Assembly: GCA_017311185.1 (NCBI GenBank)
Contig: JAESUZ010003105.1
Location: 558,001 to 622,000 of the forward strand
From: Proteles cristata cristata
Lineage: Eukaryota > Chordata > Mammalia > Carnivora > Hyaenidae
Direction: 5' to 3'
DNA length: 64,000 bases
The position numbers and the translations under genes are program-made. The notes beneath the pieces were generated by a model, which was not told where the DNA came from, searched no databases, and saw nothing but the letters and a program-made list of their open reading frames with translations. Positions 1-11,244 of this stretch are shown piece after piece (within the stretch, counting starts at the first letter, position 1; each line of letters begins with the position of its first letter).

Positions 1-1435
1 CATCTTTTGAATATTGTTTAATTGACCTTTAGCATGCAGAAGAGTTAACAAGGTTCTACTCCTCCTACTCTACCTAAGTCTGCTCAGCTGATTCCTTGCC
101 CTCGACAATGGCTGCAGTGCGATGAACTCGTCACTTAAAGCAACTGTGTTGGAGTACATCTATAAGTGGACAGAAAAGGGATGGTACATACAACAAGTCA
201 GTGAGCTGTATTCATCACCTAAGAGACAGACACAGGACAAACTTTGTAAAGACATCTGTTCCTCCAAGAATAGGAAATATCATACATGGTACACATACAT
301 GACTGACATTTGTAGGGCTGTTGGCTCTGCTATCAAGAGAATTTATTCTTCATTCTTAATACCACATGGTTATTCTGGAGAAAAACAAAGCTCAAAATAA
401 ATGCTGACAACTCTTTTTTGTTTGTTTGTTTTCTTCTTGCTACTTCTGGCAAACAATGAAGTGTCTGACAATTGTCTAACCATTTCTTCATCATTTAAAA
501 TCAGTGGTAACAATATAAGTATGAAATAATAAAGATTATTGCCTGTAGCAAAGGAATAATGTCACACATAGGATGTGAATAACCATATGCGAGTTCAACA
601 ATAAAGAAAAAAAACCACAAAACAACCCAGCAGGTTAGAAGATCTTTGAATGGAAGTAGATATTTCCTCTTTGGATTGGACCACAACAGAATATCTGGTC
701 AAGTCATCTAAAAGTGAGGTTAGTGGGGCAAAAGGGAGATTGTACTAGATTTCACACCCAGATAAAATAAGTTTAGTTTACCACACATTCTATTTTTAAT
801 CAGTTTTAACCTACGGTAAAAGAACCAAAATATATATAAAATATTTTAGCTCTTTCTAGTCTAAATGTCTACCTTAAGGTAACAAATATTTCCTATGTAA
901 TCCTTTAAAAATAGACCATAGAAAAGGTAGCAAGAACTAATATCACTTTTTACTATCATTAAGAAATCTCTATAAACATAAGTTTGCAAATGTTCTTATG
1001 TATCTAAATAAATGTAAATAAATTTGATTACTTACTTTTATAAAGAATTAATTTTTAAAAGTGGTGTCATTAATATATTTTGGTGACATATAACTTTATG
1101 TAGGCCAAGAGGGGGAGACAAATGTGTTGTCCATAAAAGGTCTAGAAAAACCGTAGCATGAGATGTTTTAAAAATAGTAGTCTCTTACTAAAAATATTCA
1201 TGTCTGAAGATTAGAAAAAAGATGAGCAAACCTTTCTGATATATTTTCAGTTCAAAGAAGATGTGCTTCTGATATATACTTAAGGAATATACCGCAGAAC
1301 AGAAAAGTATGTCCATACTGATATAACTATATGTGCATAGGCAGAGTTATCAATTATGCAGATTTCTCCAGTCCCATATGGAGATTAGTATCACAGAGCA
1401 ACATCCTCAGTGTCTTGATAATTATGATGCTTTTA
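1..1435. other. Intron after W20, no recognised element
   Basis: AT-rich intronic sequence. An open frame of 92 codons at 122-400 on the plus strand, followed by AATAAA near 396, matches nothing I recognise and has no splice or promoter support. The other open frames here are short and of low complexity. Confidence 0.5.
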
Positions 1436-1436
1436 C

Positions 1437-1705
1437 TAAGGACTCACTATGTACAGGTCCAGGATTAGGTGCTTTATATTCATGATCTCAACAATCATAT
1501 AATATTATTGATAATAATATATGGTATATAGTAATAATAATAATAATAATAATAAATGGTATATAATATACAGTAATTATTATTTTGATTTTACAGAGAA
1601 GGAAATTGAGGGTTAGGGATGTAACTTAAGGACGTACATTTTATAAATGGTTAAAATTGTATTTGAATTAAGTCTATCAGGCTTCAGAGGCCTATGCTGT
1701 TTCAA
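1437..1705 (+). repeat. MIR element, split by a TAA microsatellite
   Basis: The order of pieces matches the MIR SINE: a segment like ACTCACTATGTAC-AGG, then TTTACAGAGAAGGAAATTGAG, then loss of match. A run of TAA repeats (about 1525-1555) and neighbouring AT-rich repeats interrupts it. Old and strongly diverged. Confidence 0.65.
1523..1556. repeat. (TAA)n microsatellite
   Basis: About eight consecutive TAA units, a likely length polymorphism inside the MIR copy. Confidence 0.85.
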
Positions 1706-1974
1706 TGGAATTAGAATGTGTATTGGCTAGGATTTAGTTACCAAAGCAAATAAATGCTAAAGAAATGTTGATATGATCAACTGAAATTAAAGCTAATACA
1801 TCGTTTAGGAACCCAACTTAGATCACTAAATGCTTAAGGGAGCAATTATTCTATTTTTGAATATGCAACTAAATTTTCAAAATTTAAACAAAATTTGCTT
1901 AGCATGTAGCAAATATGCAGAAAAAAATCTCACCCATGTACAAGTCAAATATACAAAATGGCACATTCAACTAA

Positions 1975-2165
1975 ATAGCTATTATTTCTTGAGTATCTAC
2001 TATGTTATTGAACATTATTTCACTTAATCCTCTTATAAAGGTAATGAAATAGATAGTTCTATCATAATTCTACTACTCATGAGGGAACATAGGCTCATGA
2101 GTTACAGAGCTACCAGGTGGTAGAACTGGGTCTTGAACTAAAAAATATCAGGCCCTAAAGATCTG
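1975..2165 (+). repeat. MIR element
   Basis: Diverged MIR copy: TATTTCTTGAGTATCTACTATG at the start, CACTTAATCCTC in the middle, and the CAGAGCTACCAGGTGGTAGAACTGGG-like tail typical of MIR. Confidence 0.7.
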
Positions 2166-2669
2166 ATCTTTGTAACATACTGTTAATATTTGCCATAGCT
2201 TAATATTTATTAATATGCATTTAGTAAGAAAATATATTTTTACAAAAACCTAGTCTGTAAAATTATTTAGGTTAAAGAACTTATTTCAGACTCTTGTTGT
2301 AAACAGTGTGACCTGAAAAAGTAATACTAGAATTTTAATGTATCTAAAAACAAGGATTTAGTCCAATTATATATCCCTGATAGAATGTTGAAACAATGTT
2401 ATTTAAAACATATTTACTGTTATTATCTGGACATAACTTCTATTTAAAATCTAGAGCTCTATTAATAAAACAATATAATTTAAGAAAATTTTATTTGCCA
2501 GGAGTCAAAATTAATAGACACAAGAAAACTAAAAAATATCTCATTTAACAATATTTATTTTGCAAAATACTTGATACAAGAATGGATAATTCTTGATATA
2601 AGCAAATTATAATGACAGCTATGCATCATTACAGATCTCTTATTAAAAAGGTATATAAAAAGTGGTTAC
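2166..2669. other. Intron after W20, nothing recognised
   Basis: AT-rich sequence up to the W20 donor. No repeat family or gene identified; the expected last ATP11B exon is not here. Confidence 0.5.
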
Positions 2670-2835
2670 CTGTGCCTTTTCAGTGTTTGTAGGATGGAGC
2701 TGTCGTTCAAATACTTTCTTCACAATATCAAGAAATAGACATGTAACAACCATGAGTATAATGGCAAACCAAGCAGAACCACTTGATAGGAGCTGAATAA
2801 ATACAAAGTACATATTCTGGGACCCCAAAAATGGC
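2670..2835 (-). CDS. ATP11B: ATP11B exon W20: M10 and start of C-tail
   Basis: This 166-nt exon completes Trp and encodes PFLGSQNMYFVFIQLLSSGS, then AWFAIILMVVTCLFLDIVKK (M10) and VFERQLHPTNTEKAQ. It ends in phase 0 at donor GTAACC. The final C-terminal coding exon is not visible from 1 to 2669 and should lie to the left. If the intron were retained, the frame would add only eight residues before a TAA. A CAN-SINE lies 40 nt upstream of the acceptor. Confidence 0.97.
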
Positions 2836-2875
2836 CTGCAAACAAAGAAGGTAGGCTTATTAAAGTAGAAAACTG

Positions 2876-3030
2876 GGGTGCCTGCATGGCTCATTTGATT
2901 AAGTGTCCAGCTTCAGCTCAGATCCTGGAGCCTGCTTTGGATTCTGTGTCTCCCTCTCTCTCTGCCCCTCCTCTGTTCACACTCTGCCTCTCCCTCTCTT
3001 TCAAAAATAAACATTTAAATTTTTTTTTAA
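2876..3030 (+). repeat. CAN-SINE beside the W20 acceptor
   Basis: A diverged feliform SINE with the head GGTGCCTGCATGGCTC, a TC-rich middle and A-rich tail. It is flanked by a perfect 14-bp duplication AAAGTAGAAAACTG at 2862-2875 and 3031-3044. It lies in antisense orientation to ATP11B, starting 40 nt upstream of exon W20. Confidence 0.9.
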
Positions 3031-3204
3031 AAAGTAGAAAACTGATAAGACAATTTCTTAGATCAAAGCATCATGCAAATCTACTATATTTGAACATAAT
3101 TTTAAGAATACTCCAGGAAAATGTTCAAAATTGGGAATTAGTATAATTAACTGCGTATCTAATAAAACAAGATAGACTTTAATTGTTAAAAATAAAATCC
3201 AATT

Positions 3205-3261
3205 CACTTGTGGGGTTGAGCACTGAGTGTTATGTGGAAACTAATTTGACAATAAACTATT

Positions 3262-3286
<25 letters not shown>
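3205..3286 (+). mobile_element. Ultra-short L1 3' end insertion
   Basis: Only the last 80 or so bases of the carnivore L1 3'UTR (GAGCACTGAGTGTTATGTGG then GACAATAAACTATTTG) plus an AAAT-type tail. It is flanked by perfect 15-bp duplications at 3190-3204 and 3287-3301, so it is an insertion in its own right. Confidence 0.85.
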
Positions 3287-3293
<7 letters not shown>

Positions 3294-3301
3294 ATCCAAT
3301 T

Positions 3302-4035
3302 TAATTACTTTCAATGACAACCATAATTTTTATTATTAGGAGGGTGATAAGTAGCTGACTAGATAACTCTACCTGAGTAGTAGGATATCAAAAGAATTAT
3401 GCAGTAATAGACTTAAGAGGCCAAGAACAGCAAGGAAAAGTATGTAACAAAATATTTTCCACTAAGCAACTAAATACTGATTACCCAAATCCTAGGTTGA
3501 AACGCTCTACTTAGTGGTTCTTCTCTAAAAATGTATTTTACAATAATACGATACACGCACAATGACTAATTCTACGTAAGTAGTAGGTATAGTTGAGGTA
3601 CTCTTTTTGGGATTTTTGTATATATCACTTCAAAAGAATATGGGAAAATACAGAAAAAATAAAGAGAAATATAAAAATATAAAAATAAACATTATAAATG
3701 ATAAGGGTATCCTTATATGCTCCTAAATGGAGGTTTATATTTAATCCAAGATTTTTTGCCTACTTTCTGTAATTTTCTGTCTGATATCGGCATCAAAGGC
3801 ACAGCAGGCAAATGTAATACAAATTCTCCAAAGGAAAGATTTTAGATTCTCATTTACTAAAGAATCTTATGAGAGAAATTAATTTTGAATCTGTAACAGT
3901 GGCAGAATATCTGATTTTAGCAATAAAGATGAAGTACATTATCTACTTTTGAAAGAGAAGTTAATTCATTCATAAAAATAATGGTTCTATGTGATTTATA
4001 TTATGTACATTGGTAATTTAGAGGTAATATGGTTA
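3302..4035. other. Intron W19-W20, nothing recognised
   Basis: AT-rich intronic sequence with no repeat family or reading frame I can assign. Confidence 0.5.
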
Positions 4036-4039
4036 GTGT

Positions 4040-4215
4040 AATTTGAACACTAATTGTGGAGTGAAACAACTGTGGTATAAACCCTAGCTTTACTACTTCT
4101 TAACCTTTGTTTTCTTCGGGCTCAGTTTTCCACATTTTTTTCCAAAAAATGGAAATAATAATGTCTTAGGTTAAAACCACTAGAACACAGTAGATATTCA
4201 GTAATTGTTAATTTT
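4040..4215 (+). repeat. MIR element (diverged)
   Basis: Contains TACTTCTTAACCTTTG, CTCAGTTTTCC and AAATGGAAATAATAATG in MIR order, with a tail like ACACAGTAGATATTCAGTAA. Confidence 0.65.
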
Positions 4216-4355
4216 TTTCTCCCTAACAGTAAGATCAACTGAAAGAAGCAAAGTTATTATCAAATAAAGTCTCAAAATTATTCTGAGCAGAATTTGTTCA
4301 TAATACAGTCTATCATAATAAATGGAGTTGAATCAATTAATATATAATTACTCAC

Positions 4356-4459
4356 CAGAGAATCCCTCCATAAAACAAAGAAAATACAAAATAGAATATA
4401 ATAGATCCCCACGTAACAAGATGGTTGATCCAGGTCCAAAAATGAGTTTCCAAAGCCAT
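4356..4459 (-). CDS. ATP11B: ATP11B exon W19: M8 end and M9
   Basis: This 104-nt exon encodes [20 protein letters not shown], then [14 protein letters not shown] and the first two bases of a Trp codon. The middle hydrophobic part is M9. L-x-T-x-x-W-T-W-I/L-x-H is the conserved approach to M9. Acceptor is TTTTAG, donor GTGAGT. Confidence 0.97.
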
Positions 4460-4997
4460 CTAAAAAAAATTTATTTTTAAATCTTTAATATAAAATAATA
4501 CATACTTAAACCTCTCAGATGAAAAGCAAGAATAAAACGTAGTAACTGTAAGTGCCTAAGGTTCCTATGGCAAAGTCCCTCAGAACATAAATATTAATGA
4601 AAGGGTCCACATGAAATTGAACAATTTCAAATTTATAATGTTTTTCTTCTATGAGGAAGTAGCACTGAAATTTCACGAATACTTTATTCTCTATCCCATG
4701 GACTAAAACAACCTATGTTATTTATCATTATATACAGAGAAGTAAAATTTCAGAGATGAATATTGTGAGGTTAACCTTTATTTGACCATAAAAGTCAGCT
4801 GAAGCTTTCCAAAATAATGTTCTTAAAGTTTTTTTAAATAAAAATTAAAATGAATTTTTAAATTGCAATCAGTGAAATCATGACTAAAAAAGAAGTAAAA
4901 AGAGAAAAATATCTACTTACAGTTAAAAAAAACACAAAATTAACTGTAAATTATACAGATACAAAATGTGTCTAGGTTTCTAATCTCTGCACCATAC

Positions 4998-5063
4998 CTT
5001 GACTGTGACGGTAATAACCATGACTGTGAAAACTAAGGTGCCAAATGTCCAGTTTCCAAACAT
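4998..5063 (-). CDS. ATP11B: ATP11B exon W18: M8
   Basis: This 66-nt exon of exactly 22 codons encodes MFGNWTFGTLVFTVMVITVT and VK, most of M8. Both ends are phase 0. The motif W-x-F-G-T-x-x-F-T is standard in the family. Acceptor TTTAG follows a T-rich tract containing runs of A on the opposite strand; donor is GTATGG. Confidence 0.97.
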
Positions 5064-6405
5064 CTAAACAGAAAACAAAAAAACAAAAAACAAACCCATT
5101 ACTCCATTATGTGTATTAGTACGATGCTAAATTAGATGTAAGGTGAAAAAAAAAAAGAGTAATTTCATTCTTCACTAAAAATCACTTGCATTATTTAAGC
5201 CACGTACATTTGAAATCTGTAACTACATTTGTAAAGTTAAAGCAGTATGACAAAAACACCAGAAAGCATTATGTTTATTACTGTCATGTAAAAGTGATTC
5301 TTTGAATGACATTATCAGATTAGAAACCCAAAGATGGCTTTGAGACCGTGTGACATAGGATGTTTTTAGTGAGAATGATAGTTATTAGTGAGTGCTTTAT
5401 TCGTATCACACAATAAAAATGATAACTCTTCAATCACAACTGTCTTCCGAAACCATTCCAACCAGAAGTTATGGCAGATCACCTGACACTGTATTTCTGG
5501 ATACTGCATAGGAGAGCAGGAGGAAAGAAATTTACATACAAAACCAATACCTGTAAGGAAATATCGGGGCCAATGTAATTATTCTCAAAGAAGCCTATGT
5601 AAAAATGTGGTTAATGCGAGTCAGAAAGTATTCTTCTGGGATTTATAGCTAAAACTTACTGAGGCTTATTAAAAATGCAGAATCCCCAAAGCATGTCAGG
5701 ATTTAATTTCCACAAATAAGAACAGAACCAGAGTATAGAAAGAGTCAGTTCTTACCATTGGTTTAAAAAATTATTAGAATGCTTTTTTAAAATTACTGAA
5801 TAAACAGCTATTTACCTGCAACATTACCTGTCTGTATCTTTTTTAATTTGTAAAATGGGGGAAGAACTTTATAGGTTTCTGTAAGAATTAGGATATGTAA
5901 AAATGACGGGCTACCAGGTAGATAATAAGCAACCAAAAAATAATAGCTACTATCATCAATAATGAAACATCAATGAATATTCCTTCATTTGAGACTATGC
6001 TGGGAGTTGATTTTCAAGAGTAAATGAATGGAAAAGGCATATTAAACCCTCATTTTCTTGATTTTATCATCCCTAGAAATGACCTGTAAATACTTAATGG
6101 GTCTCACTCAGCTCTGCTCCTGGAGGCGTGCTTGTTACCTCTTTCTGGGCTTTGGGGACATATATTTGATGCAGCCAAGGAACGTGTGCCTGGAGGTGGT
6201 AACAACCACACATGTCTATCCATGAGTATCTGGTTTTGCTGGGCCCAGATTTAGAGCTAGTAGTTTCTTCCTTAAAAAGGGATGAGAACTTAGGGCTCCC
6301 TCTTGCATTTAAGGCCACAGAGAGGGCTGTAGAAACATGTTCACATGGTCTTTTTTGTTGTTGTTTTGTAAAATTAGCTTAAGTAATATATTTTGTTGAG
6401 ATCGG
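5064..6405. other. Intron W17-W18 start, nothing recognised
   Basis: No element assigned with confidence. The stretch 5880-5990 has weak similarity to a MIR tail. The frame at 6094-6318 is a chance opening. Confidence 0.45.
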
Positions 6406-6410
6406 TCTTT

Positions 6411-6990
6411 ACTTTTTTTTTTAAAATATATTATCAAGTTAGCTAACATACAGTATATAAAGTGTGCTCTTGGCTTCAGGAGTAGATTCCATGATTCATT
6501 GCTTACATACAACACCCAGTGCTCATCCCAACACGTGCCCTCCTCCATGCCCATCACCCATTTTCCCCTCTCTCCTGCCCACTTATTACCTTCAGTTTGT
6601 TCTCTGTATTTAAGAGTCTCTTATGGTTTGCCTCCCTCTCTGTTTGAAACTATTTTTTCCCATTCCCTCCCTCCACGGTCTTAAGTTTCTCAAATTCTAC
6701 ATAGAAGTGAAAACGTGATGTCTTTCTCTAGATATTTGCTAAAGAGACTGCTTTTTCATTTGCTAAAGAGACTGTCTTTTTTCCATTGGATACTCTTTCC
6801 TGCTTAGTCAAAGATTAGTTGGCCATACATTTAGAGGTGCAATTCTGGGTTCTTTATTCTATTCCACTGGTCTATGTGTCTGTTTTTGTGCCAATACCAT
6901 ACTGTCTTGATGATAACAGCTTTATTGTAAAGGCTAAAGTCCAGGACTGTAATGCCTCCTAATTTGGTTTTCTTTTTCAACACTGAAGTG
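6411..6990 (-). mobile_element. L1 3' end, internally deleted
   Basis: Poly-T at the left marks the 3' end of a minus-strand L1. Bases up to about 6730 match the L1 3'UTR also seen at 48.5-48.8 kb. The sequence then jumps to ORF2 sequence matching about 49.81-50.03 kb, so roughly 1 kb of element is missing. A 17-bp direct repeat sits at the junction (6734-6750 and 6758-6774). Confidence 0.8.
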
Positions 6991-7410
6991 ATATATTTCA
7001 AATCAATCAGTTAAGATGTCTTTCCATTCTGACTTCTGCTTGAGCCAGTTGGCGGTAAAGTGGCAGAGGGCATTTTGAGAATCAGGCTACAGAGAATTTG
7101 AGTTGGGTTTATTGCATTGGCTTGGGTTAAGGGGGATGGAGCTATTTATGTCACTCAGTTACACATTTATGTGCAGTTAAGTTTGCATTTATAGTTGTAT
7201 TTTTTTTCCCTTAAAGAGGGCCTGCCAAAATGTGTAATGTTCAGACTTTCCTAAACTTGGATATACTCCTATTCAGAAGAGAAAGATGCTCAAAACCCTT
7301 TTTATCACAAACTGTTTTCAGGATCACTTCTTCCTGCTGAATTTGTTACCTCTTTATTTAATAAAGTCAAACTTGTATGCCAAATTACAAAGGATCACTC
7401 ACTATTTGTA
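6991..7410. other. Intronic, nothing recognised
   Basis: No repeat family or gene assigned. Confidence 0.45.
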
Positions 7411-8530
7411 TACTCAACAGACGGTAATTGAGCATCTTTTATATGCCAAGCATCATCCCAGACCTAGGGAATAAAGCAGTAAGAAGATAAAGTTCCTGAC
7501 CTCATGAAGCTTACACAGAGTGAAGGAGCCATATAATTAACAAACCTAAAAATACATGCTTTCAGGTAGAGATTACTACTATGAAGAAAAATAAAAGTTA
7601 AGAGGAGGTGGATGTCAAAAAGAGATGGGGGACGCCTCGGTGGCTTAGTCGGTTAAGCGTCTGACTTTTGCTTAGGTCATGATCTCGCGGTTCGTGGGTT
7701 CGAGCCTCGCATCGGGCTCTGTGCTGACTGCCAGCTCAGAGCCTGGAGCCTGTTTCAGTCTGTGACTCCCTCTCTCTCTGACCCTCCCTGCTCACGCTGT
7801 CTCTCTCTCTCTAGAAATAAAATATTTAAAAAAAAAAAAAAAAAGAGATGGAAGGTGAGGGAGATAATATGTTACTGGAGTGGGGCTGAAACTATTCGAC
7901 TAGTAATGTTTCAGCAGAACTGAATGAACAGGGGGGTCAGTCATATGCCCACGTGGGTGCAAAGGCTCCAGATGGGAAAAAAACAAGTGCAGAGGTGCTA
8001 ATTGAAGAGCACGAAGTGATCTGTTTAAAGAACAAGACAGTTAGTACGGCTAGAGTATAGTGAATAAAAGGGAGGATGGTAGGAAAAACAGTCCAACAGG
8101 CAGATGGAGTCGGGATTGATGAAAATTTTTTTACACTGTAATAAATCACTGGATGATTTTGTGCAGGTCATTAGATATATGATCAAATTTTCATTTTTAA
8201 AGGACCACCTAGGCTGCTTTGTGAATAGAGAGTAGAAAAGGCAATAATAGAAGCAGGAGGAGGCAGAGGCAGTAACTACAGTCCAGGAGAAAAATGGTGG
8301 GACCTAGAAGGTGTGGAGAGAAGTAGAAACACTCAGGATATATGTGACACTAGAACCAGTATAATTGCATATTAGCTGTGAGAGTAGTGAAATAAAAAAA
8401 ATGATTCCTAGACTTGCCTGAAAGTGGTTCTATTTGTTAATATAGAGAAAACTGGAAGGGAATGGGTCTGTAGGAGACATAAAGTTCTGTTTAGCTATCT
8501 TAAGTCTTAGAGTCCTATGTGATTTGATGT
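7410..8530. repeat. Ancient mammalian interspersed repeat, family not assigned
   Basis: Phrases such as TTGAGCATCTTTTATATGCC, CTGACCTCATGAAGCTTACA, CCACCTAGGCTGCTTTGTG and GCAGAGGCAGTAACTACAGTCC recur as an ancient, long mammalian repeat (L2-like). It is split by a younger CAN-SINE at 7629-7839. Confidence 0.5.
7629..7839 (+). repeat. CAN-SINE, young CTTTTGCTTAGG type
   Basis: Full-length feliform SINE with tRNA-like head, TC-rich middle and A-tail. Flanking duplication AAAAAGAGATGG at 7617-7628 and 7840-7851. Confidence 0.92.
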
Positions 8531-8655
8531 GATTTGTTAAGTGGAGAAGCTAATAATTTGAATGTAAGGAGAGCTGGCAGAGAGTTCTCAGCATATAAGC
8601 AGTATTTAGATGAGAAAAAGGAGTTCACTCTATACACAGATAAAGAAGAAAAAAT

Positions 8656-8873
8656 AGGGGTGCCTGGGTGGCTCAATCATCAGACTTTGGCTCAGGTCAT
8701 GATCTCACGGTTCATGGGTTCGAGCCCTGTGTGGAGCTCCGTGTTGACAGCTAGCTCAGAGCCTGGAGCCTCTTTCAGATTCTGTGTCTCCCTCTGTCTT
8801 TGATCCTCCCATGCTCATGCTGTCTCTCTCAGAAATAAATAAAAAACATTAAAAAATTAAAAAAAAAAAAAAA
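8656..8873 (+). repeat. CAN-SINE
   Basis: Head GGGGTGCCTGGGTGGCTC, the control region GGTTCATGGGTTCGAGCCC, TC-rich stretch and A-tail. The duplication is not clear. An open frame that overlaps it (8534-8803) is the SINE itself. Confidence 0.9.
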
Positions 8874-8924
8874 AGTCAGAGCATTGAGCCCTGGCCCACT
8901 GCTCTATTTAGAAAAGTGGTTCTC

Positions 8925-9132
8925 CGGGTGCCTGGGTAGCTCAGTCGGTTAAGCATCCAGCTTTGGCTCAGGTCATGATCTCACGGTTTGTGGGTTCAAG
9001 CCTCACGTCAGGCTCTGTGCTAGCTCAGAGCCTGGAGCTGGTCTTCGGATTCTGTGTATTCCTCTCTTTCTGTCCCTCTCCTGCTCACGCTCTCTCTCTC
9101 AAAAATAAATAAAACATAAAAAAAAATTTTTT
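8925..9132 (+). repeat. CAN-SINE inserted in a MER5A copy
   Basis: Full-length SINE flanked by a perfect 18-bp duplication at 8907-8924 and 9133-9150. The duplicated bases contain the terminal TGGTTCTC of the MER5A element, so the SINE is younger than it. Confidence 0.93.
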
Positions 9133-9134
9133 TT

Positions 9135-9360
9135 TAGAAAAGTGGTTCTCAAGTGGGGGTGATTTTGCCACCCAAGGGACATTTGGTTTGGTCTGGAGAC
9201 ATTTCTGTTTGTCATAACTGGGGGAGAGGGTTGCATGCATATATGCTACTGGTATCTAGTGGGTAGAAGCTAGGCATGCTGCTTCACATCCTACAACTCC
9301 TAGGATGAACTCCTACAATTAAAATTATCTGGCTCAAAATATCATTAGTGCAGAATGGGA
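9135..9360 (+). mobile_element. MER5A (hAT) DNA transposon fragment
   Basis: Recognisable by GTGGTTCTCAAGTGGGGGTG at the start, then GGTCTGGAGACATTTCTGTT, CATCTAGTGGGTAGAAGC and CATCCTACAACTCC. A non-autonomous, long-dead element. Confidence 0.85.
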
Positions 9361-10030
9361 AGCTCTGATTCTGAGGGTAGGAAGAGAAGACTGAAAAGAA
9401 ACAGTCAGTAAAGAAGCCAAAGTAAGTTACAGAAGCTGAGAGAAGATAATGCAGCAGGTAGGAAGGCTTAGTAAATTGTGCCCAGTGGTTGAGTTTATAA
9501 GGGCTGAGGCATGTTCTTGGATTTAACAATGTAGGGGTGGCTGGCGACCATAAAGAACATGACTTTGACAGTTTTGGGAGCGAAAGCCCCACAGGAGTAT
9601 GTTCAAGGGAGAAGAGGAGAGAGGAAGTCGAGATAGCAAAAAAAAAAAAAATAACTTCTTTAAATTTTGCTCTGAAAATACACAAAAAATACAGCAAAAG
9701 CAACGTGCAGTTCAAGGAACTATGGTTTTTATTAGAAGATGGGAAATATTAGCATGTTTGTATGGTGACTGGTGTGATCTAATACAGGATGACAGATTGA
9801 TGATGAAGGAAGGTGAAAAGATAATTGCAAGAGCAAAGTCCTAGATGAGGCAAGAAGGAGTTTAAGAATAAACAAAAGATGAAAACTTTTTTTGTATTAG
9901 GTTTAACTTAACTATACAGTGATCTATAAAAGAATTACCTTCCTTAATTGGTTGTTTAGTTCTCCAGTACAAACCCTCTTTATTATAGATTTCAAACATT
10001 TGATCAATTGTTGGATGACACGATAAGAAG
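9361..10030. other. Intronic, nothing recognised
   Basis: The open frames at 9284-9844 overlap each other on both strands and have no coding character. An A-run near 9640 is the only notable feature. Confidence 0.45.
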
Positions 10031-10045
10031 CAAAGTATATTTTTT

Positions 10046-10285
10046 GTTAAAAAAGTTTTTTTTTAATGTTTATCTTTGAGAACCAGCACAAGTGGGGGAG
10101 GGGCAAAGAGAGAGGGAGACGAAGAATTTGAAGCAGGCTCTAGGCTCTGATCTGTCAGCACAGAGCCCATCCTGGGGCTTGAACACACACACAGAGCCTG
10201 ACGCAGGGCTCAAACCCATGAACTGTGAAATCATGACCCGAGCTGAAGTTGAATGCTTAAATGACTGACTCACCCAGGTGCTCCA
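10046..10285 (-). repeat. CAN-SINE
   Basis: Reverse-oriented copy ending CACCCAGGTGCTCC. Imperfect duplication beginning CAAAGTATATTTTT at about 10031 and again at 10286. Confidence 0.88.
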
Positions 10286-10299
10286 CAAAGTATATTTTT

Positions 10300-11240
10300 C
10301 TGTTGTCTTCTAATGTACACTAAATTTCATTTTCTATCAATTGCCTGGAATATCACCAGTGCTTTAAATATCTGTCTCATGAATAAGTGAACATACAGGG
10401 AAATTCTATAATGAATTAGATAATCAAAGTTGTTATTAGTCACAAAACATTTTATTCAAAGAAATCTATATCTACATATAGGAATTAACTGCATGACCTG
10501 ACTGGTAATCACAGTGGTTATGTCACTTAAATTGAAATAAAAGATACTGTATTCACTGAGGAATACAGATACAAAATGATATATTTCCAGTCTTAACACA
10601 GAGCTCTTACCATTTGGTGGTTAGGTTTCAATAGCTGATGACATGTATAGCATGAAAAAGAAATTAATTAAGGATAGGAAATAAAGGGAGAAATCATAAT
10701 TTCAAGAAAAAATAGTAAACAGTATAAAAAATGTTTATTTTTCTCTTTCAGAATTACAACCTGAAATTTCATCTCCTTAGTCTACCTTGAGTTGCTAATT
10801 AATCAGGCAAATGGTTCAGACCTAGAAGGTTTGATGAAGGGGTGATTTACTTTTTCCTCCTTAATATGTTCTATCGTACTAAATTTTTAATGTGGTGGAA
10901 GAGTATACAATATATATTTTAGAATGGTACTGAGGCTCTGATAATTCCAACATCACTGGAGAAGTCTAACTAGAATTAGAATACTCTAAAAACTTCCTTT
11001 TTCTCCCAATCCTCTATTTTTGTAATTTCAGTTATTTTACTTTTTCAAACTGGGCATAATTTCATAAGGAGCACAAATCATTAATTGTAGACATTTTTCT
11101 TTTAGTTCTTGTACACTTTAGTAGAACAAAACCAAAAATGAATAAGGAAATTAAAAAAAAAACCCTTATTTGGGCCAGATCTCATTTTAAATAGTAGTTG
11201 TCTAGTTTGTCATTTTCATATCAGACCACTGAAAATGAGT
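10300..11240. other. Intronic, nothing recognised
   Basis: AT-rich sequence with no assigned element. Confidence 0.45.
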
Positions 11241-11244
11241 GGAG

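Noticed and set aside
8534..8803. 89-codon open frame, and similar frames at 37599-37973, 39419-39625, 59747-59968 and 59761-60024
   Set aside because: All are translations of CAN-SINE sequence (pattern ...GAWVAQSVKH.../...WLNHQTLAQVMISRF...), not genes.
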